IMG/VR virus record: IMGVR_UViG_3300032282_003236
Location: 1-37,363 of that record
Direction: 5' to 3' (one strand)
DNA: 37,363 nt
Origin: a virus
Numbering within the stretch: the first letter of the stretch is position 1; each line of letters starts with the position of its first letter. Position numbers and translations under genes: made by a program. Positions 7,392-14,435 of the stretch are shown here, in pieces. The notes beneath the pieces were generated by a model that made no database searches, was not told the DNA's origin, and saw only the letters and a program-made list of their open reading frames with translations.

Positions 7392-7726
7392 GATTTAGTT
7401 CCTCCTAGGTTAAAAGTTTCTCCCATCTCCGAAGGGAGCGCGGACACTCCTGTCCGCTCCGTCTCAGCCTCCGGCCTCGATATCGACTCCCGCAGAGCCT
7501 CCATTGCCTCACGGAATCGCTGGATCGCCACCGGCACCGTCAGCACCACAGGCATCTCCACCATCCCGCCTTGAAACGGCTGTTCCTCAAACTCAAACAC
7601 CCGCACCTGCGTCCGCCGTGTCCCATCTTGAATGTCCACCACGTAGCCATGCTTCGCCGGTTGTAGAATCTCCACCGATGGGAGCGCGGGCACTCCTACC
7701 CGCCTCAGTTCGTTAAGCGCACTCAC
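7388..7726 (-). CDS. Small protein with two in-frame palindromic repeat insertions, 112 aa
   Basis: The central part (residues about 18-88) looks like a normal beta-rich domain (AKHGYVVDIQDGTRRTQVRVFEFEEQ) with a helix after it. On each side the reading frame crosses a copy of the 24-bp palindrome found elsewhere in the window. Both copies yield almost the same peptide (GVPALPS at about 11-17, GVSALPS at about 93-99). The start is GTG at 7726, overlapping the stop of an 18-codon peptide (GTGA), and the stop overlaps the next gene. No family recognised; the repeats are probably tolerated in flexible termini. Confidence 0.6.
   Translation of the reverse strand: MSALNELRRVGVPALPSVEILQPAKHGYVVDIQDGTRRTQVRVFEFEEQPFQGGMVEMPVVLTVPVAIQRFREAMEALRESISRPEAETERTGVSALPSEMGETFNLGGTKS
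7434..7457 (+). repeat. 24-bp palindromic repeat, copy 1 (coding)
   Basis: GGGAGC is followed by the hairpin GCGGACA-CTCC-TGTCCGC with one shared boundary base. It lies in frame near the 3' end of the 112-aa gene. Confidence 0.85.
7680..7703 (+). repeat. 24-bp palindromic repeat, copy 2 (coding)
   Basis: This is the same unit with GCGGGCA...TACCCGC arms and one mismatch. It lies in frame near the 5' end of the same gene. Confidence 0.8.
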
Positions 7727-7779
7727 GCCGCCTCCTTTCGCAGCTCCGCCTTCAGCTCCTTCGTTTGTTGGGTTGTCAT
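7723..7779 (-). CDS. 18-codon leader peptide coupled to the next gene
   Basis: This short frame begins MTTQQTKELK and ends with Lys/Arg/Glu-rich residues. It is supported by a strong Shine-Dalgarno (AAGGAG at 7786-7791, 6 nt before the ATG) and by its TGA overlapping the GTG start of the 112-aa gene. An upstream in-frame ATG at 7794 would give 23 codons, but the SD would then lie inside the gene. It may mainly drive coupled translation of its neighbour. Confidence 0.5.
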   Translation of the reverse strand: MTTQQTKELKAELRKEAA

Positions 7780-7841
7780 GATCATCTCCTTCATGTGTTG
7801 TGTTTTTTCTCCCGTCCCCGGCTCACACCGGTTCGAAATTC

Positions 7842-8036
7842 TCAGGCAGCCATCACCGGCGGTGCGAGCAACTGACTGCGCAGAATCGGCAGACCGCGCT
7901 CAAGGCTTAGTCGGATCGTGTTTTGCAGGCTCAGTCCCAAGTCTGCGGCCGTTCTGCGCACCTCCGTATTGAGGTCATCCGTCAGTTGCAGCAGCACCTT
8001 GGTCGTGGGTCTCTCGTCGTTGCTCTCTTGGCTCAT
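7842..8036 (-). CDS. Ribbon-helix-helix-like small protein, 64 aa
   Basis: The pattern of a beta strand (TKVLLQLTDDL) followed by two helices (NTEVRRTAADLGLSLQNTIRLSLERGLPIL) fits an Arc/CopG-type ribbon-helix-helix DNA-binding fold. The ATG at 8036 has an A-rich leader. It lies near the divergent RHH gene at 8343, and the two may form a regulatory pair. It could repress its own promoter in the 8255-8342 gap, but the operator assignment is inference. Confidence 0.55.
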   Translation of the reverse strand: MSQESNDERPTTKVLLQLTDDLNTEVRRTAADLGLSLQNTIRLSLERGLPILRSQLLAPPVMAA

Positions 8037-8050
8037 ATTTTTTTGAATGG

Positions 8051-8254
8051 TTAAGCGGACTTCTTCAGTTCACGGCGAGCAGCAGCGAAGGCAGCACGCT
8101 CGGTGTCGTAGTTTTTCAGGAACAGCACATCGCCTTCAGAATGCGTGCCGGTCATGCATAGGACGCGGCAGCGGAAAGCAGTGTCGCCATACCCGTCGGT
8201 GATTTGGTTCACGGTTGCTTTGTAGTTGCCTGCGATGATCTCGTTGTTGCTCAT
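8051..8254 (-). CDS. Small unknown protein, 67 aa, first gene of the leftward operon
   Basis: The protein is beta-rich (NYKATVNQI, TAFRCRVLCMTG, EGDVLFLKNY) with a C-terminal helix rich in Ala/Arg/Lys. No family recognised. The ATG is only 9 bp from the palindromic operator candidate at 8264-8280, so this gene is the first target of whatever binds there. The RHH gene follows after 14 bp. Confidence 0.5.
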   Translation of the reverse strand: MSNNEIIAGNYKATVNQITDGYGDTAFRCRVLCMTGTHSEGDVLFLKNYDTERAAFAAARRELKKSA

Positions 8255-8263
8255 GGGGCGACA

Positions 8264-8280
8264 ATATACGAAACGTATAT
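8264..8280. promoter_or_regulatory. Operator candidate, 7-bp inverted repeat
   Basis: ATATACG-AAA-CGTATAT lies between divergent genes starting at 8254 (-) and 8343 (+). A leftward -35-like TTGACT (8283-8288) lies just upstream and the palindrome would cover the following promoter spacer. RHH dimers typically bind such inverted repeats. The link to a specific regulator is inferred. Confidence 0.5.
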
Positions 8281-8342
8281 GTAGTCAATGTAAAAATATA
8301 CATTTCTTATTTAATCCCTCATTTTGTGAGCGATGGTGGCTC

Positions 8343-8777
8343 ATGAAAACCAAGCCCATCCCCATCGCACTCCCTCACGACTTGCTTCAGCAGGTCGATG
8401 AAGTGCAGCAGCTCACCGGGATGAGTAAAGCCGACATCATGCGGCTCTGCATGCGCATCGGTCTCGTCGATCTCCGCGCTGCCGAGCACGACATTCCAGG
8501 CATCGTAAAACAGATCGCTGACGATAAAGGCATCAGCTTCACCCATTTCGTGAACGAAAAACAACCAACCCCCACGCTAGAAAAAAATAATGCATGTGCA
8601 GTAAATGTCCCTTCAAAATCGCCTTCCCTTGCTTCGCCTGCGGTGAAAACTTCGACTGCCAACATTGTCCCGCTGCCGATGCCGCCCATGCTCAAAACAG
8701 TCATTCACGACAGCCTCAAGGTCGCCGAATCACCCACCCCCTGCGTCGCCACAAAGCGCAAACGCAAAGTCGGCTAA
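8343..8777 (+). CDS. Ribbon-helix-helix transcriptional regulator, 144 aa
   Basis: This is one of only two convincing genes on the plus strand. The N-terminus holds a CopG/Arc-like RHH: strand IPIALPHDLLQQ, helix DEVQQLTG, turn MSKA, helix DIMRLCMRIGLVDLRAAE (about residues 6-45). A disordered Ser/Pro/Thr-rich tail follows, ending in a basic cluster KRKRK. The start at 8343 is preferred over an upstream frame because the RHH begins there. It is divergent from the leftward early operon, with a palindromic operator candidate between them, so it is a candidate lysogeny or early-gene repressor. No CI/Cro-type HTH repressor is evident elsewhere. Confidence 0.65.
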   Translation: MKTKPIPIALPHDLLQQVDEVQQLTGMSKADIMRLCMRIGLVDLRAAEHDIPGIVKQIADDKGISFTHFVNEKQPTPTLEKNNACAVNVPSKSPSLASPAVKTSTANIVPLPMPPMLKTVIHDSLKVAESPTPCVATKRKRKVG

Positions 8778-8810
8778 GACTAACCAACATCATCGACGCG
8801 CGCCATTTGT

Positions 8811-8859
8811 TTGCCTCTTGCCTCTTGCCTCTTGCCTCTTGCCTCTTGCCTCTTGCCTC
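8811..8859 (+). repeat. Heptad tandem array, 7 exact copies of TTGCCTC
   Basis: Seven perfect 7-bp units lie between convergent genes. They belong to the same degenerate heptad family (TTGCCNN / NNGGCAA) as ten other arrays in the window. Confidence 0.95.
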
Positions 8860-8946
8860 TTGCGCAGTGCTAAATAACCATTGAGTCAACACTTTTCCGG
8901 CTCATCTATCCGTTACCTTCGTTCTCTCCTGTGAAGTTACAGCGAT

Positions 8947-9138
8947 TCAATCGCCCTGGTAGCCAGCGGCGCCGTCGAGTTTCTCGAAGCACCAGGCAGC
9001 GAGAGTCTGCTGTTTTTTGTTCGCGGCCTTCACATAGGCGGCCTTGCGTTTGCCTGAAACGCGAAACTGCATTTGCGAAGACGCTTTTTTGTTCTCCGGC
9101 AGCAGCGGCCGTCCGACAGGATTTGGTTTTTCACTCAT
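8947..9138 (-). CDS. RHH-like or basic DNA-binding protein, 63 aa
   Basis: The N-terminus is basic and Pro-rich (VGRPLLPENKK). Then come a predicted strand (QMQFRVSG) and two helices (KRKAAYVKAANKK, TLAAWCFEKLDGAA). This order is compatible with a ribbon-helix-helix fold as in plasmid or phage antitoxin-like repressors. The ATG overlaps the preceding stop (ATGA, 9135-9138). It is the last gene of a three-gene operon starting at 10192. Confidence 0.5.
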   Translation of the reverse strand: MSEKPNPVGRPLLPENKKASSQMQFRVSGKRKAAYVKAANKKQQTLAAWCFEKLDGAAGYQGD

Positions 9139-9467
9139 GACTTGGTGGTTTGGAGATTGATCCACTTGGCTCGAATCGAGGCATCATTGATCTGTCCAGT
9201 TTCGGTGAGCCACTTCAAATACTCAGCGGCTTTCAATGTGACGAGCTTCACGAGATGACCGTCGCCGCGAAGCGCGGCGGCAACGGCATCCGTGATGCGA
9301 CGTTGCTGCGCTGCGGTGGCATCCGGCCCATCCTCGGGGCGGAGCTGGCGGAGATCCGCATCGCTCGCGTAGATGCTGAGACCGATAATCTGTGGCGTCC
9401 CATACTGATCGCGCATGCGACGTGCCTGCGCGAGGGCGAGTGCGATGATTTGTTGCTCGCGATTCAT
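9135..9467 (-). CDS. Small phage protein of unknown function, 110 aa
   Basis: No family recognised. An N-terminal helix (REQQIIALALAQARRMRDQYG) is followed by a strand (PQIIGLSIYASD) and Ala/Arg-rich helices. The start overlaps the previous stop (ATGA, 9464-9467) and the stop overlaps the next gene, so it is cotranslated with the RHH-like protein. Confidence 0.5.
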   Translation of the reverse strand: MNREQQIIALALAQARRMRDQYGTPQIIGLSIYASDADLRQLRPEDGPDATAAQQRRITDAVAAALRGDGHLVKLVTLKAAEYLKWLTETGQINDASIRAKWINLQTTKS

Positions 9468-10192
9468 GAGAGTTCGATCTGGTTCCAGGTGAGGCCGGAT
9501 TTGTTTTTGAGTTCGACGGCGCGGCCCGCGAAGGGATGCATGGCGCCATCGGCGAGCGCGATGAACTCGCGAATTTCCTCATTCGTCAACTCGGATTCTT
9601 CGAGCTTCACGGCATTGACCTTGATCGGGCCACGAGGCGAGGCAGAGGAAGGCACGATGCGGAAAGCTGCACGACGGGCGATCTCATAGGGCTGCATCGA
9701 CTCAGCGCCAGCGAGGATGGCTGCCTTCGCTTCCGTCAAAGTCATCGAGGCCGAAGTGCGTTTCGCACCGAAGATGATCGTCTGTTCGTCGCCGACCTTA
9801 TCGGTGTAGGCATTGATCAAATCCTTCGTCACCACTTCGGCGGCAAGCCACTTGGCGCGCGCCTTTTTCATGTCGCGTATTTCTTTCGCAGCGGCCTTTT
9901 CTTCGCGGGCGCGGCGCTTCGCATTTTCATCGGCATGGATCGCGGCGATCACTTTGGCGGAGGCCTTCGCCGCTTCGGGAGAGATCACCTTCGACCAGGA
10001 AAAGTAACCGCCACTGCGACGGCTGCCGACTTCGTCTTTATGGCTCGATGGGATTAAAGCCCAAAGCTCCGCTGCGATCTTGTTGTTCAGGTTGAAATCG
10101 AAGCTTTCGCGAGCGAAGCCAAGTCCTTTAAGCGGCGACTTGGGGGCTGGTAGATTCTTGATCTTCTTGGCGGTGGCAGGATGGATGTTCAT
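9464..10192 (-). CDS. Unknown protein with basic coiled-coil middle, 242 aa
   Basis: The N-terminal 75 residues look folded (FDFNLNNKIAAELWALIPSS, GGYFSWSKV). Residues about 80-125 form a charged helix (ENAKRRAREEKAAAKEIRDM) likely to be a coiled coil or nucleic-acid-binding arm. The C-terminal part has alternating strands and helices, including a segment SELTNEEIREFIALAD. No catalytic motif is visible. It is first in its operon, with a candidate promoter about 65-90 bp upstream of the ATG. Confidence 0.5.
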   Translation of the reverse strand: MNIHPATAKKIKNLPAPKSPLKGLGFARESFDFNLNNKIAAELWALIPSSHKDEVGSRRSGGYFSWSKVISPEAAKASAKVIAAIHADENAKRRAREEKAAAKEIRDMKKARAKWLAAEVVTKDLINAYTDKVGDEQTIIFGAKRTSASMTLTEAKAAILAGAESMQPYEIARRAAFRIVPSSASPRGPIKVNAVKLEESELTNEEIREFIALADGAMHPFAGRAVELKNKSGLTWNQIELS

Positions 10193-10256
10193 GATCTTGT
10201 ATTCTTTGATGAGGTTCCGGGTGCCGCCCGGTCGGGTTCGTGTTGCGAACGAGGTG

Positions 10257-10284
10257 ATCTTAATAGCGGTCTAATTAATGTCAA
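10257..10284 (-). promoter_or_regulatory. Candidate sigma70-type promoter for the 10192-8947 operon
   Basis: In the minus sense there is a perfect -35 TTGACA (10284-10279), a 16-nt spacer, and TAAGAT (10262-10257), which matches four of six bases of the -10 consensus. It lies in the 157-bp gap between genes. The gap is AT-richer than its surroundings. Confidence 0.4.
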
Positions 10285-10349
10285 TACATCAATTAAATCT
10301 TTTTTTCAGTCTCCCTTTCCTCCGTTATCTCCTGTGAAAATTTCCGGCA

Positions 10350-10616
10350 TCACTCCCCGATCACCGGCTCCACATCAGGCTCGATCACCCTGACACGATT
10401 CTTGTGTAGAAAACGTGTTAGCTTCTTTGCTAAGCTCGCCACGATCACCTCGGGCAGCAGCCACTCCCATTCATGCAGAAATTCATGAATCAGTATCTCC
10501 AAATGCGGCCTTCCTTTCAGGCGTTCATCTATCTCAATGGTGCCCGCCCCATCCGCCTGCCCTAATGCACGGTGACGCCCAAGCTTCCGTCGTATCACCG
10601 TGATCGTCCGGCTCAT
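10350..10616 (-). CDS. Small HExxH metalloprotease-like protein, 88 aa
   Basis: A zinc-binding HExxH motif is clear (LIHEFLHEWEW, residues about 43-53), preceded by an acidic strand (GAGTIEIDERL). The size and layout match short phage proteins with a minimal zincin-like core. A third zinc ligand is not obvious, so activity is uncertain. The ATG overlaps the previous stop (ATGA, 10613-10616). It could act on a host protein or be a structural remnant. Confidence 0.6.
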   Translation of the reverse strand: MSRTITVIRRKLGRHRALGQADGAGTIEIDERLKGRPHLEILIHEFLHEWEWLLPEVIVASLAKKLTRFLHKNRVRVIEPDVEPVIGE

Positions 10617-10966
10617 CTCTGCACCCCCTCGGCACTTTTGCCTTGTGCCTCTTGCCTTGTGCCTTCTTCCCCTTCCGGCTCAAACCCCGCAATCTGAGCC
10701 CCGCACTTCGCATAGCCAATAATATCCACAAAGTTATCCCTTTTGGGCCGATGCACTGACCGCGCAATCTTCAGCACGATCATCATCATCGCCGCATCCA
10801 GTGCGGTGATTGGCGCATGCTTCACCGGCCTAGCATCAAGATACCAATTCCACCCACTCGCGATTCGCTCATGATTCGCCGTCGCCGTGCCATAATCCCG
10901 CCGCCGCTCGCCACTCGTCGCCTCGTCCGCTTCATCCAGCACTGAGAGGTGAGGGTGAAGTTTCAT
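10613..10966 (-). CDS. DUF6378-like phage protein with repeat-derived tail, 117 aa
   Basis: The core (residues about 18-95) matches the pattern I recall for the small phage family DUF6378: RRRDYGTATANHERIA, an aromatic WNWYL, then AMMMIVLKIARS and RDNFVDIIGYAKC. The function of the family is not known to me. The last 18 residues (GEEGTRQEAQGKSAEGVQR region) are encoded by a heptad repeat array, so the repeat appears to have replaced or extended the original C-terminus. The start overlaps the metallophosphoesterase stop (ATGA). Confidence 0.65.
   Translation of the reverse strand: MKLHPHLSVLDEADEATSGERRRDYGTATANHERIASGWNWYLDARPVKHAPITALDAAMMMIVLKIARSVHRPKRDNFVDIIGYAKCGAQIAGFEPEGEEGTRQEAQGKSAEGVQR
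10635..10668 (+). repeat. Heptad array within a coding C-terminus
   Basis: Units TTTTGCC, TTGTGCC, TCTTGCC, TTGTGCC read inside the 3' end of the DUF6378-like gene. The sense strand here carries the GGCA orientation, opposite to most arrays in the late region. Confidence 0.85.
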
Positions 10967-12015
10967 GCGCAGAAAATGGGTAAGTGCTGCGCCACCATCC
11001 GCCGCTTCACATCCAGCAGCGCAAACGCCTGGAGCGGTTCCTGAAACGGGAAACCATGCGACCGCGCATACTCATCCCACCCCTTCAGCGATCCATTCAA
11101 GATCGTGCGCGGATTCGGCAGCATGTAGGTGTGGTAGTGGCACATCAGGTTAAAGTCCGCCTGCAAGGTGCGGTCCATCTTCGACTCCCATTTATTGAGA
11201 GGAATCGTCAGCCCACCGATGCCGTCATTGTATTTCACCTGGTGCCCGTGAAACACCCGCAGCAGCCAATCCTTCACAATTTCAAACTCATGCACATCCG
11301 CACGTGGCACCTCGACCACGATCTTGCTCGATGCCTTGAACCGATCCGCCAGCGTCCAGTAAATAAACGATTCGAGTGAGGTCTCGTAATCATTCTTAAA
11401 CTGCATTTTTTTCGTCGTTCGGCCGTGATTCCCACGCATACACACCACCCGCAGTCGCTTGATCGTCTTCTCACCTGCCAGTTCATCCAACGCCGAGGCC
11501 AGCAGCCGCTGTGCAAAATGCGCTTCCTCCACCGGTCCCATCGCATTTGTTTGCTCCAGCTCGGGGTGCAGATACCCCGTGATGAAATCCCCACCTAGAT
11601 ACAGCACCATCTCCGGCACCGCATACGACTTCGCCAGATGCCGGTGAATGCGAATCGTGCTCGCCACACACGCCGCCGCCCGCTTCTCCGCGATCTCCGG
11701 CGAATACGCATTCCGCCCATCGACCAGCCGTTTATCCACCTTCTCCGCCACATGCCAGTCACTCCACGTCACCAGCGACACCCCCTGATCCTGCGCCCCA
11801 CCACGCACATCACGCACAAACGGCGCAGACACAAACGGAGCGCGCACCGACGCCAGTTGGTCAAAACGCTTTTGGAGCGCCTGCAACTCCCCCTGCATCA
11901 CCGTCACCCGCCGCCGCGCCTCATCCCGTTCACCCCGCATTCCCCTCAGCGAGGCCTCGAATGCAAGCCGCTGCACTTCCTCCGGCGTCGCGATTTTCGT
12001 CTTGCGCAAGCTCAT
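10963..12015 (-). CDS. Calcineurin-like metallophosphoesterase, 350 aa
   Basis: Metal-binding motifs occur in family order: D-x-H in WSDWHVAE (D86, H88), GGD in LYLGGDFITG (D143), GNH in MRGNHGR (N196, H197), then HGH (H256, H258) and CHYH (H293, H295). This fits binuclear phosphoesterases or nucleases of the SbcD/Mre11-like superfamily. A charged coiled coil of about 55 residues precedes the domain. The start ATG at 12015 overlaps the upstream stop (ATGA), although the frame stays open further upstream. It may be a DNA or RNA processing enzyme of the early region; the substrate is unknown. Confidence 0.8.
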   Translation of the reverse strand: MSLRKTKIATPEEVQRLAFEASLRGMRGERDEARRRVTVMQGELQALQKRFDQLASVRAPFVSAPFVRDVRGGAQDQGVSLVTWSDWHVAEKVDKRLVDGRNAYSPEIAEKRAAACVASTIRIHRHLAKSYAVPEMVLYLGGDFITGYLHPELEQTNAMGPVEEAHFAQRLLASALDELAGEKTIKRLRVVCMRGNHGRTTKKMQFKNDYETSLESFIYWTLADRFKASSKIVVEVPRADVHEFEIVKDWLLRVFHGHQVKYNDGIGGLTIPLNKWESKMDRTLQADFNLMCHYHTYMLPNPRTILNGSLKGWDEYARSHGFPFQEPLQAFALLDVKRRMVAQHLPIFCA

Positions 12016-12263
12016 GACTTCACCCCCACATGCGCCGGATTCACAAGCACTCCACGCATCAAAACCCCACGCACACCAGAACGCAACGCATAGCACTTCA
12101 TCTTCTTCGCTGCTTGCATGATAGACTCCTTCGCCACCCCAAATTCATCCGCCACATCCGTCACGACATAGCACTGCCCCGGCTTTAATTTCTTTGTCAG
12201 AGTTAGAACTCGCTGCTTCAGCGAACTCGCATCACCCGAACACGTAACCGGTTTCAAGGCCAT
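12012..12263 (-). CDS. Small winged-helix/HTH DNA-binding protein, 83 aa
   Basis: The segment YVVTDVADEFGVAKESIMQAAKKMKC (residues about 32-57) has the spacing of a helix-turn-helix, with DVADEFGV as helix one and turn, and KESIMQAAKKM as the recognition helix. A short beta hairpin (YALRSGVRGVLMRGVLV) after it could be a wing. The gene heads an operon with the metallophosphoesterase. An ATTGACA box lies 16 nt before the ATG, and there is no Shine-Dalgarno. It may be a regulator. Confidence 0.6.
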   Translation of the reverse strand: MALKPVTCSGDASSLKQRVLTLTKKLKPGQCYVVTDVADEFGVAKESIMQAAKKMKCYALRSGVRGVLMRGVLVNPAHVGVKS

Positions 12264-12279
12264 AATACAGACCCACCGA

Positions 12280-12286
12280 TGTCAAT
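12280..12286 (-). promoter_or_regulatory. TTTGACA-like box before the 12263 start
   Basis: ATTGACA lies 16 nt before the ATG. It is the only member of this motif group outside the late region, and the first base differs. Confidence 0.4.
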
Positions 12287-12304
12287 GCCTAACCACTAAA
12301 AAAA

Positions 12305-12328
12305 GGGAGCGCGGACACTCCTGTCCGC
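12305..12328 (+). repeat. 24-bp palindromic repeat, copy 3
   Basis: Identical in sequence to copy 1. It is intergenic, between the 58-aa membrane protein gene and the HTH gene. Confidence 0.9.
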
Positions 12329-12336
12329 TTCTTCAA

Positions 12337-12513
12337 TCAATCCCGCTGCGATCGCTGCCACTGCTCCCATCGCTCCATAATCTTCCGCATCCGTTCAAGG
12401 TGCCGCACGATGCAATAAACGAAGTAGGGCATCAAAACTGCCAACACCGCCAGAGCGATCAACACAATCGCCCAAAACATCATAAAAACGCCGCCCCATG
12501 CTTGAAAATCCAT
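12337..12513 (-). CDS. Single-pass membrane protein, 58 aa
   Basis: A strongly hydrophobic segment (MMFWAIVLIALAVLAVLMPY, residues about 11-30) is followed by a basic, Trp- and Gln-containing cytoplasmic-looking helix (RHLERMRKIMERWEQW). The chosen ATG at 12513 starts just before the membrane helix; the frame is open to 12585 with further Met codons, so the start is uncertain. It lies alone between the HTH gene and attP. Possible roles include superinfection exclusion or control of lysis, but nothing in the sequence decides this. Confidence 0.5.
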   Translation of the reverse strand: MDFQAWGGVFMMFWAIVLIALAVLAVLMPYFVYCIVRHLERMRKIMERWEQWQRSQRD

Positions 12514-12637
12514 CCCCCAAACAACACCACCTTTCATCAATCGCCAACCAAATAAATCACCCATTAGCATACCCCACTCAAGCATACCCCATCACAAATC
12601 ACACACCCTCAACACCCCACACCCACAGCCCTCCTAC

Positions 12638-12682
<45 letters not shown>

Positions 12683-12749
12683 TAGTTACCCTTGGAAGGA
12701 GGGCTGTTGATGTTGCTATTTGTGCTATTTCTGCGTGAATTAGCATACT

Positions 12750-13784
12750 TTGAAAAGCATACCTGCCGGACTCTATCAGCAGAAGGGGAAGCAGACGTGG
12801 TGGCTGCGATGGACTCCTGTGTCGGGTGGGAAGCAGGAGCGGGTGTCTTTGGGGACGCGGGATTTGAGCGAGGCAATAAAGGAATCGGAGCTGGTGAGGA
12901 GGCGGGAGGGGCCGCGATTGCGGGATGAGGCGCAGACATGCGCGGCGGAAATCGAGCGATACCTTGCGGCGAAACGGAAGGATGGGCTGGCGGATTCGAC
13001 GTTGAAGTCGCGGCGCTATGTGCTGCGAGAGTTTGCGCGTGAGACCGAGGCGGCGATGCCGAGGCACATCGGCGCGGCGGCGGTGCGGCGATGGTTCGAG
13101 GAGAGGCTGAAGCGGCATGCGCATACGGCGGTCAGCTACTTAAACCAGGTGCGGTGGTGGTTCGGGTGGATGGTCGAGCAGGGGATAGTGGCGCGAGATC
13201 CAACGAGCGGGATTAAAGTGCCGAAGCTGAAGATGCGGCAGCGAAAGGTTTTTCTGATGCCAGCCGATGCGCGGCGGGTGCTCGATGAGTGTGCTGATGC
13301 GGGACTGAAGTTCGCGATTTTCTGCGCGTTGCACGCTGGGCTGCGCAAGCTGGAGATCATCGAGGCGCGGCCGGAATGGTTTGATCTGGATGAGGGGCTG
13401 ATTCACATCCAGGCGACGGCGACGTTTCAGCCGAAGGATAGGGATAACCGCACGGTGCCGATGACGGCGGAGCTGCGGGAATGGTTGCGTGATATCTATG
13501 GATTGCATCAGCCGTTTATGCTGGCACCGACGGTGAAGCATGGGAAATACCGATATCGCTACGACTTCAGGAAAGCATTTGATGCACTTGTGAAGCGGTG
13601 CGGACTGGCGGTGACGTTTCACGATCTCCGCCGGACGTTTGCGTCGTTGCTGGTGTCGCGGGGGGTGTCGCTCTACAAGGTTGCGAAATGGCTCGGGGAC
13701 GAACTGGTGACGGTGCAGACGCATTATGGGCACCTGATCCCACAGGATGACGAGATTAACGCGAGCTGGCGGGCGGATCGATAA
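12750..13784 (+). CDS. int: Tyrosine-recombinase integrase, 344 aa
   Basis: Catalyses site-specific integration at a tRNA-Pro gene. An N-terminal arm-binding domain (GLYQQKGKQTWWLRWTPVSG, residues about 7-40) precedes a core-binding SAM-like domain (about 60-155) and the catalytic domain. Catalytic residues are visible: R199 (HAGLRKLE), K229 (beta hairpin), H291 and R294 (HDLRRTF), H325 and the nucleophile Y326 (THYGHL). The start is TTG at 12750, because an in-frame stop lies 9 nt upstream and the arm domain begins here. There is no clear Shine-Dalgarno. The adjacent tRNA 3' segment supports its role. It is not evidently an integron integrase. Confidence 0.92.
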   Translation: MKSIPAGLYQQKGKQTWWLRWTPVSGGKQERVSLGTRDLSEAIKESELVRRREGPRLRDEAQTCAAEIERYLAAKRKDGLADSTLKSRRYVLREFARETEAAMPRHIGAAAVRRWFEERLKRHAHTAVSYLNQVRWWFGWMVEQGIVARDPTSGIKVPKLKMRQRKVFLMPADARRVLDECADAGLKFAIFCALHAGLRKLEIIEARPEWFDLDEGLIHIQATATFQPKDRDNRTVPMTAELREWLRDIYGLHQPFMLAPTVKHGKYRYRYDFRKAFDALVKRCGLAVTFHDLRRTFASLLVSRGVSLYKVAKWLGDELVTVQTHYGHLIPQDDEINASWRADR

Positions 13785-13965
13785 GATACTCGCATTCAAA
13801 AGCGAGGATCAAAGGCGGTTCAATTAAGGCTACATGCCGCCCACTAAGTCGTGGCGCTGTCCGCCGTAAGCATTCTTCGCAGCCTTGTCTCCAGCCATTG
13901 ATGGCATCACCGACGCCATCACAACGTGCCACATCGTGCGGGAGATTGGAATGGGTTGCTCTCAT
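13756..13965 (-). CDS. Small protein downstream of the endolysin, 69 aa
   Basis: No family recognised. The N-terminal two thirds looks coding (DAINGWRQGCEECLRRTAPRL), with a Cys pair CxxC. The ATG overlaps the endolysin stop (ATGA, 13962-13965), which supports it as the last gene of the lysis operon. Its 3' end overlaps the convergent integrase gene by 29 nt, so the true end or function is uncertain. Confidence 0.45.
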   Translation of the reverse strand: MRATHSNLPHDVARCDGVGDAINGWRQGCEECLRRTAPRLSGRHVALIEPPLILAFECEYLIDPPASSR

Positions 13966-14435
13966 GCGAAAAAATCGCGCCCGCTATCTTTGCGGCGGCG
14001 GAGTTCAGTGAGCATCAGTTTCTCAGTCATGCCAGTGGCCCACCCTGGACGAAACTGATAATGTGGCTCATCAGCGAATGATTTCCAATCGCCACCCCAC
14101 TCGAAGCCAAGGGTTTTAGCGAGCGGGGCGACTTGGCGATAGAGTGGCGAGTCGTCGAGGTATTGACCCTCCTTCCAGATGCCAATATCGAACGCGATGC
14201 CGAAGTTGTGGTTGCTGTAACCGGCGGGCGCATTGGTGACTTTTTTGCCGGGAGTAATGCGCCCTTTGGCGTAGAGCGCATTTTGCTCGTTGTAGGTGCG
14301 AAGTCCTGAAATAAGCTTAACCGTGATCCCCGCTTTTGCGGCGGCATTCACAAAGTCGCGAGCGAGATCATGCAAGCGAGGATGCAGCGTGGCGATAATG
14401 CCTTCACTGCGGGGATCTGCGAGAGTGGCACTCAT
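13962..14435 (-). CDS. Endolysin, M15-family peptidase, 157 aa
   Basis: Cleaves peptide cross-links of peptidoglycan at the end of infection. The zinc-ligand motifs of D,D-carboxypeptidase / L-Ala-D-Glu endopeptidases are present: SNHNFGIAFD (H76, D83) and DEPHYQ (H125), with the upstream SGLRTYNEQNALYAKGR that shapes the active site. Length is typical of single-domain phage enzymes. It has no signal peptide, so it needs a holin, and candidates lie upstream. The ATG overlaps the stop of a 25-codon membrane peptide (ATGA). Confidence 0.9.
   Translation of the reverse strand: MSATLADPRSEGIIATLHPRLHDLARDFVNAAAKAGITVKLISGLRTYNEQNALYAKGRITPGKKVTNAPAGYSNHNFGIAFDIGIWKEGQYLDDSPLYRQVAPLAKTLGFEWGGDWKSFADEPHYQFRPGWATGMTEKLMLTELRRRKDSGRDFFA

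Noticed and set aside
8811-8859. CRISPR array
   Set aside because: Units are 7 bp with no spacers; this is a simple tandem repeat.
12287-12293. GCCTAAC, a possible integron core upstream of the HTH gene
   Set aside because: No paired arms or second core nearby; it overlaps the ATTGACA box and is probably chance.
13791-13808. Terminator hairpin after the integrase (CTCGC...GCGAG)
   Set aside because: Only a 5-bp stem and no T tract in either direction.
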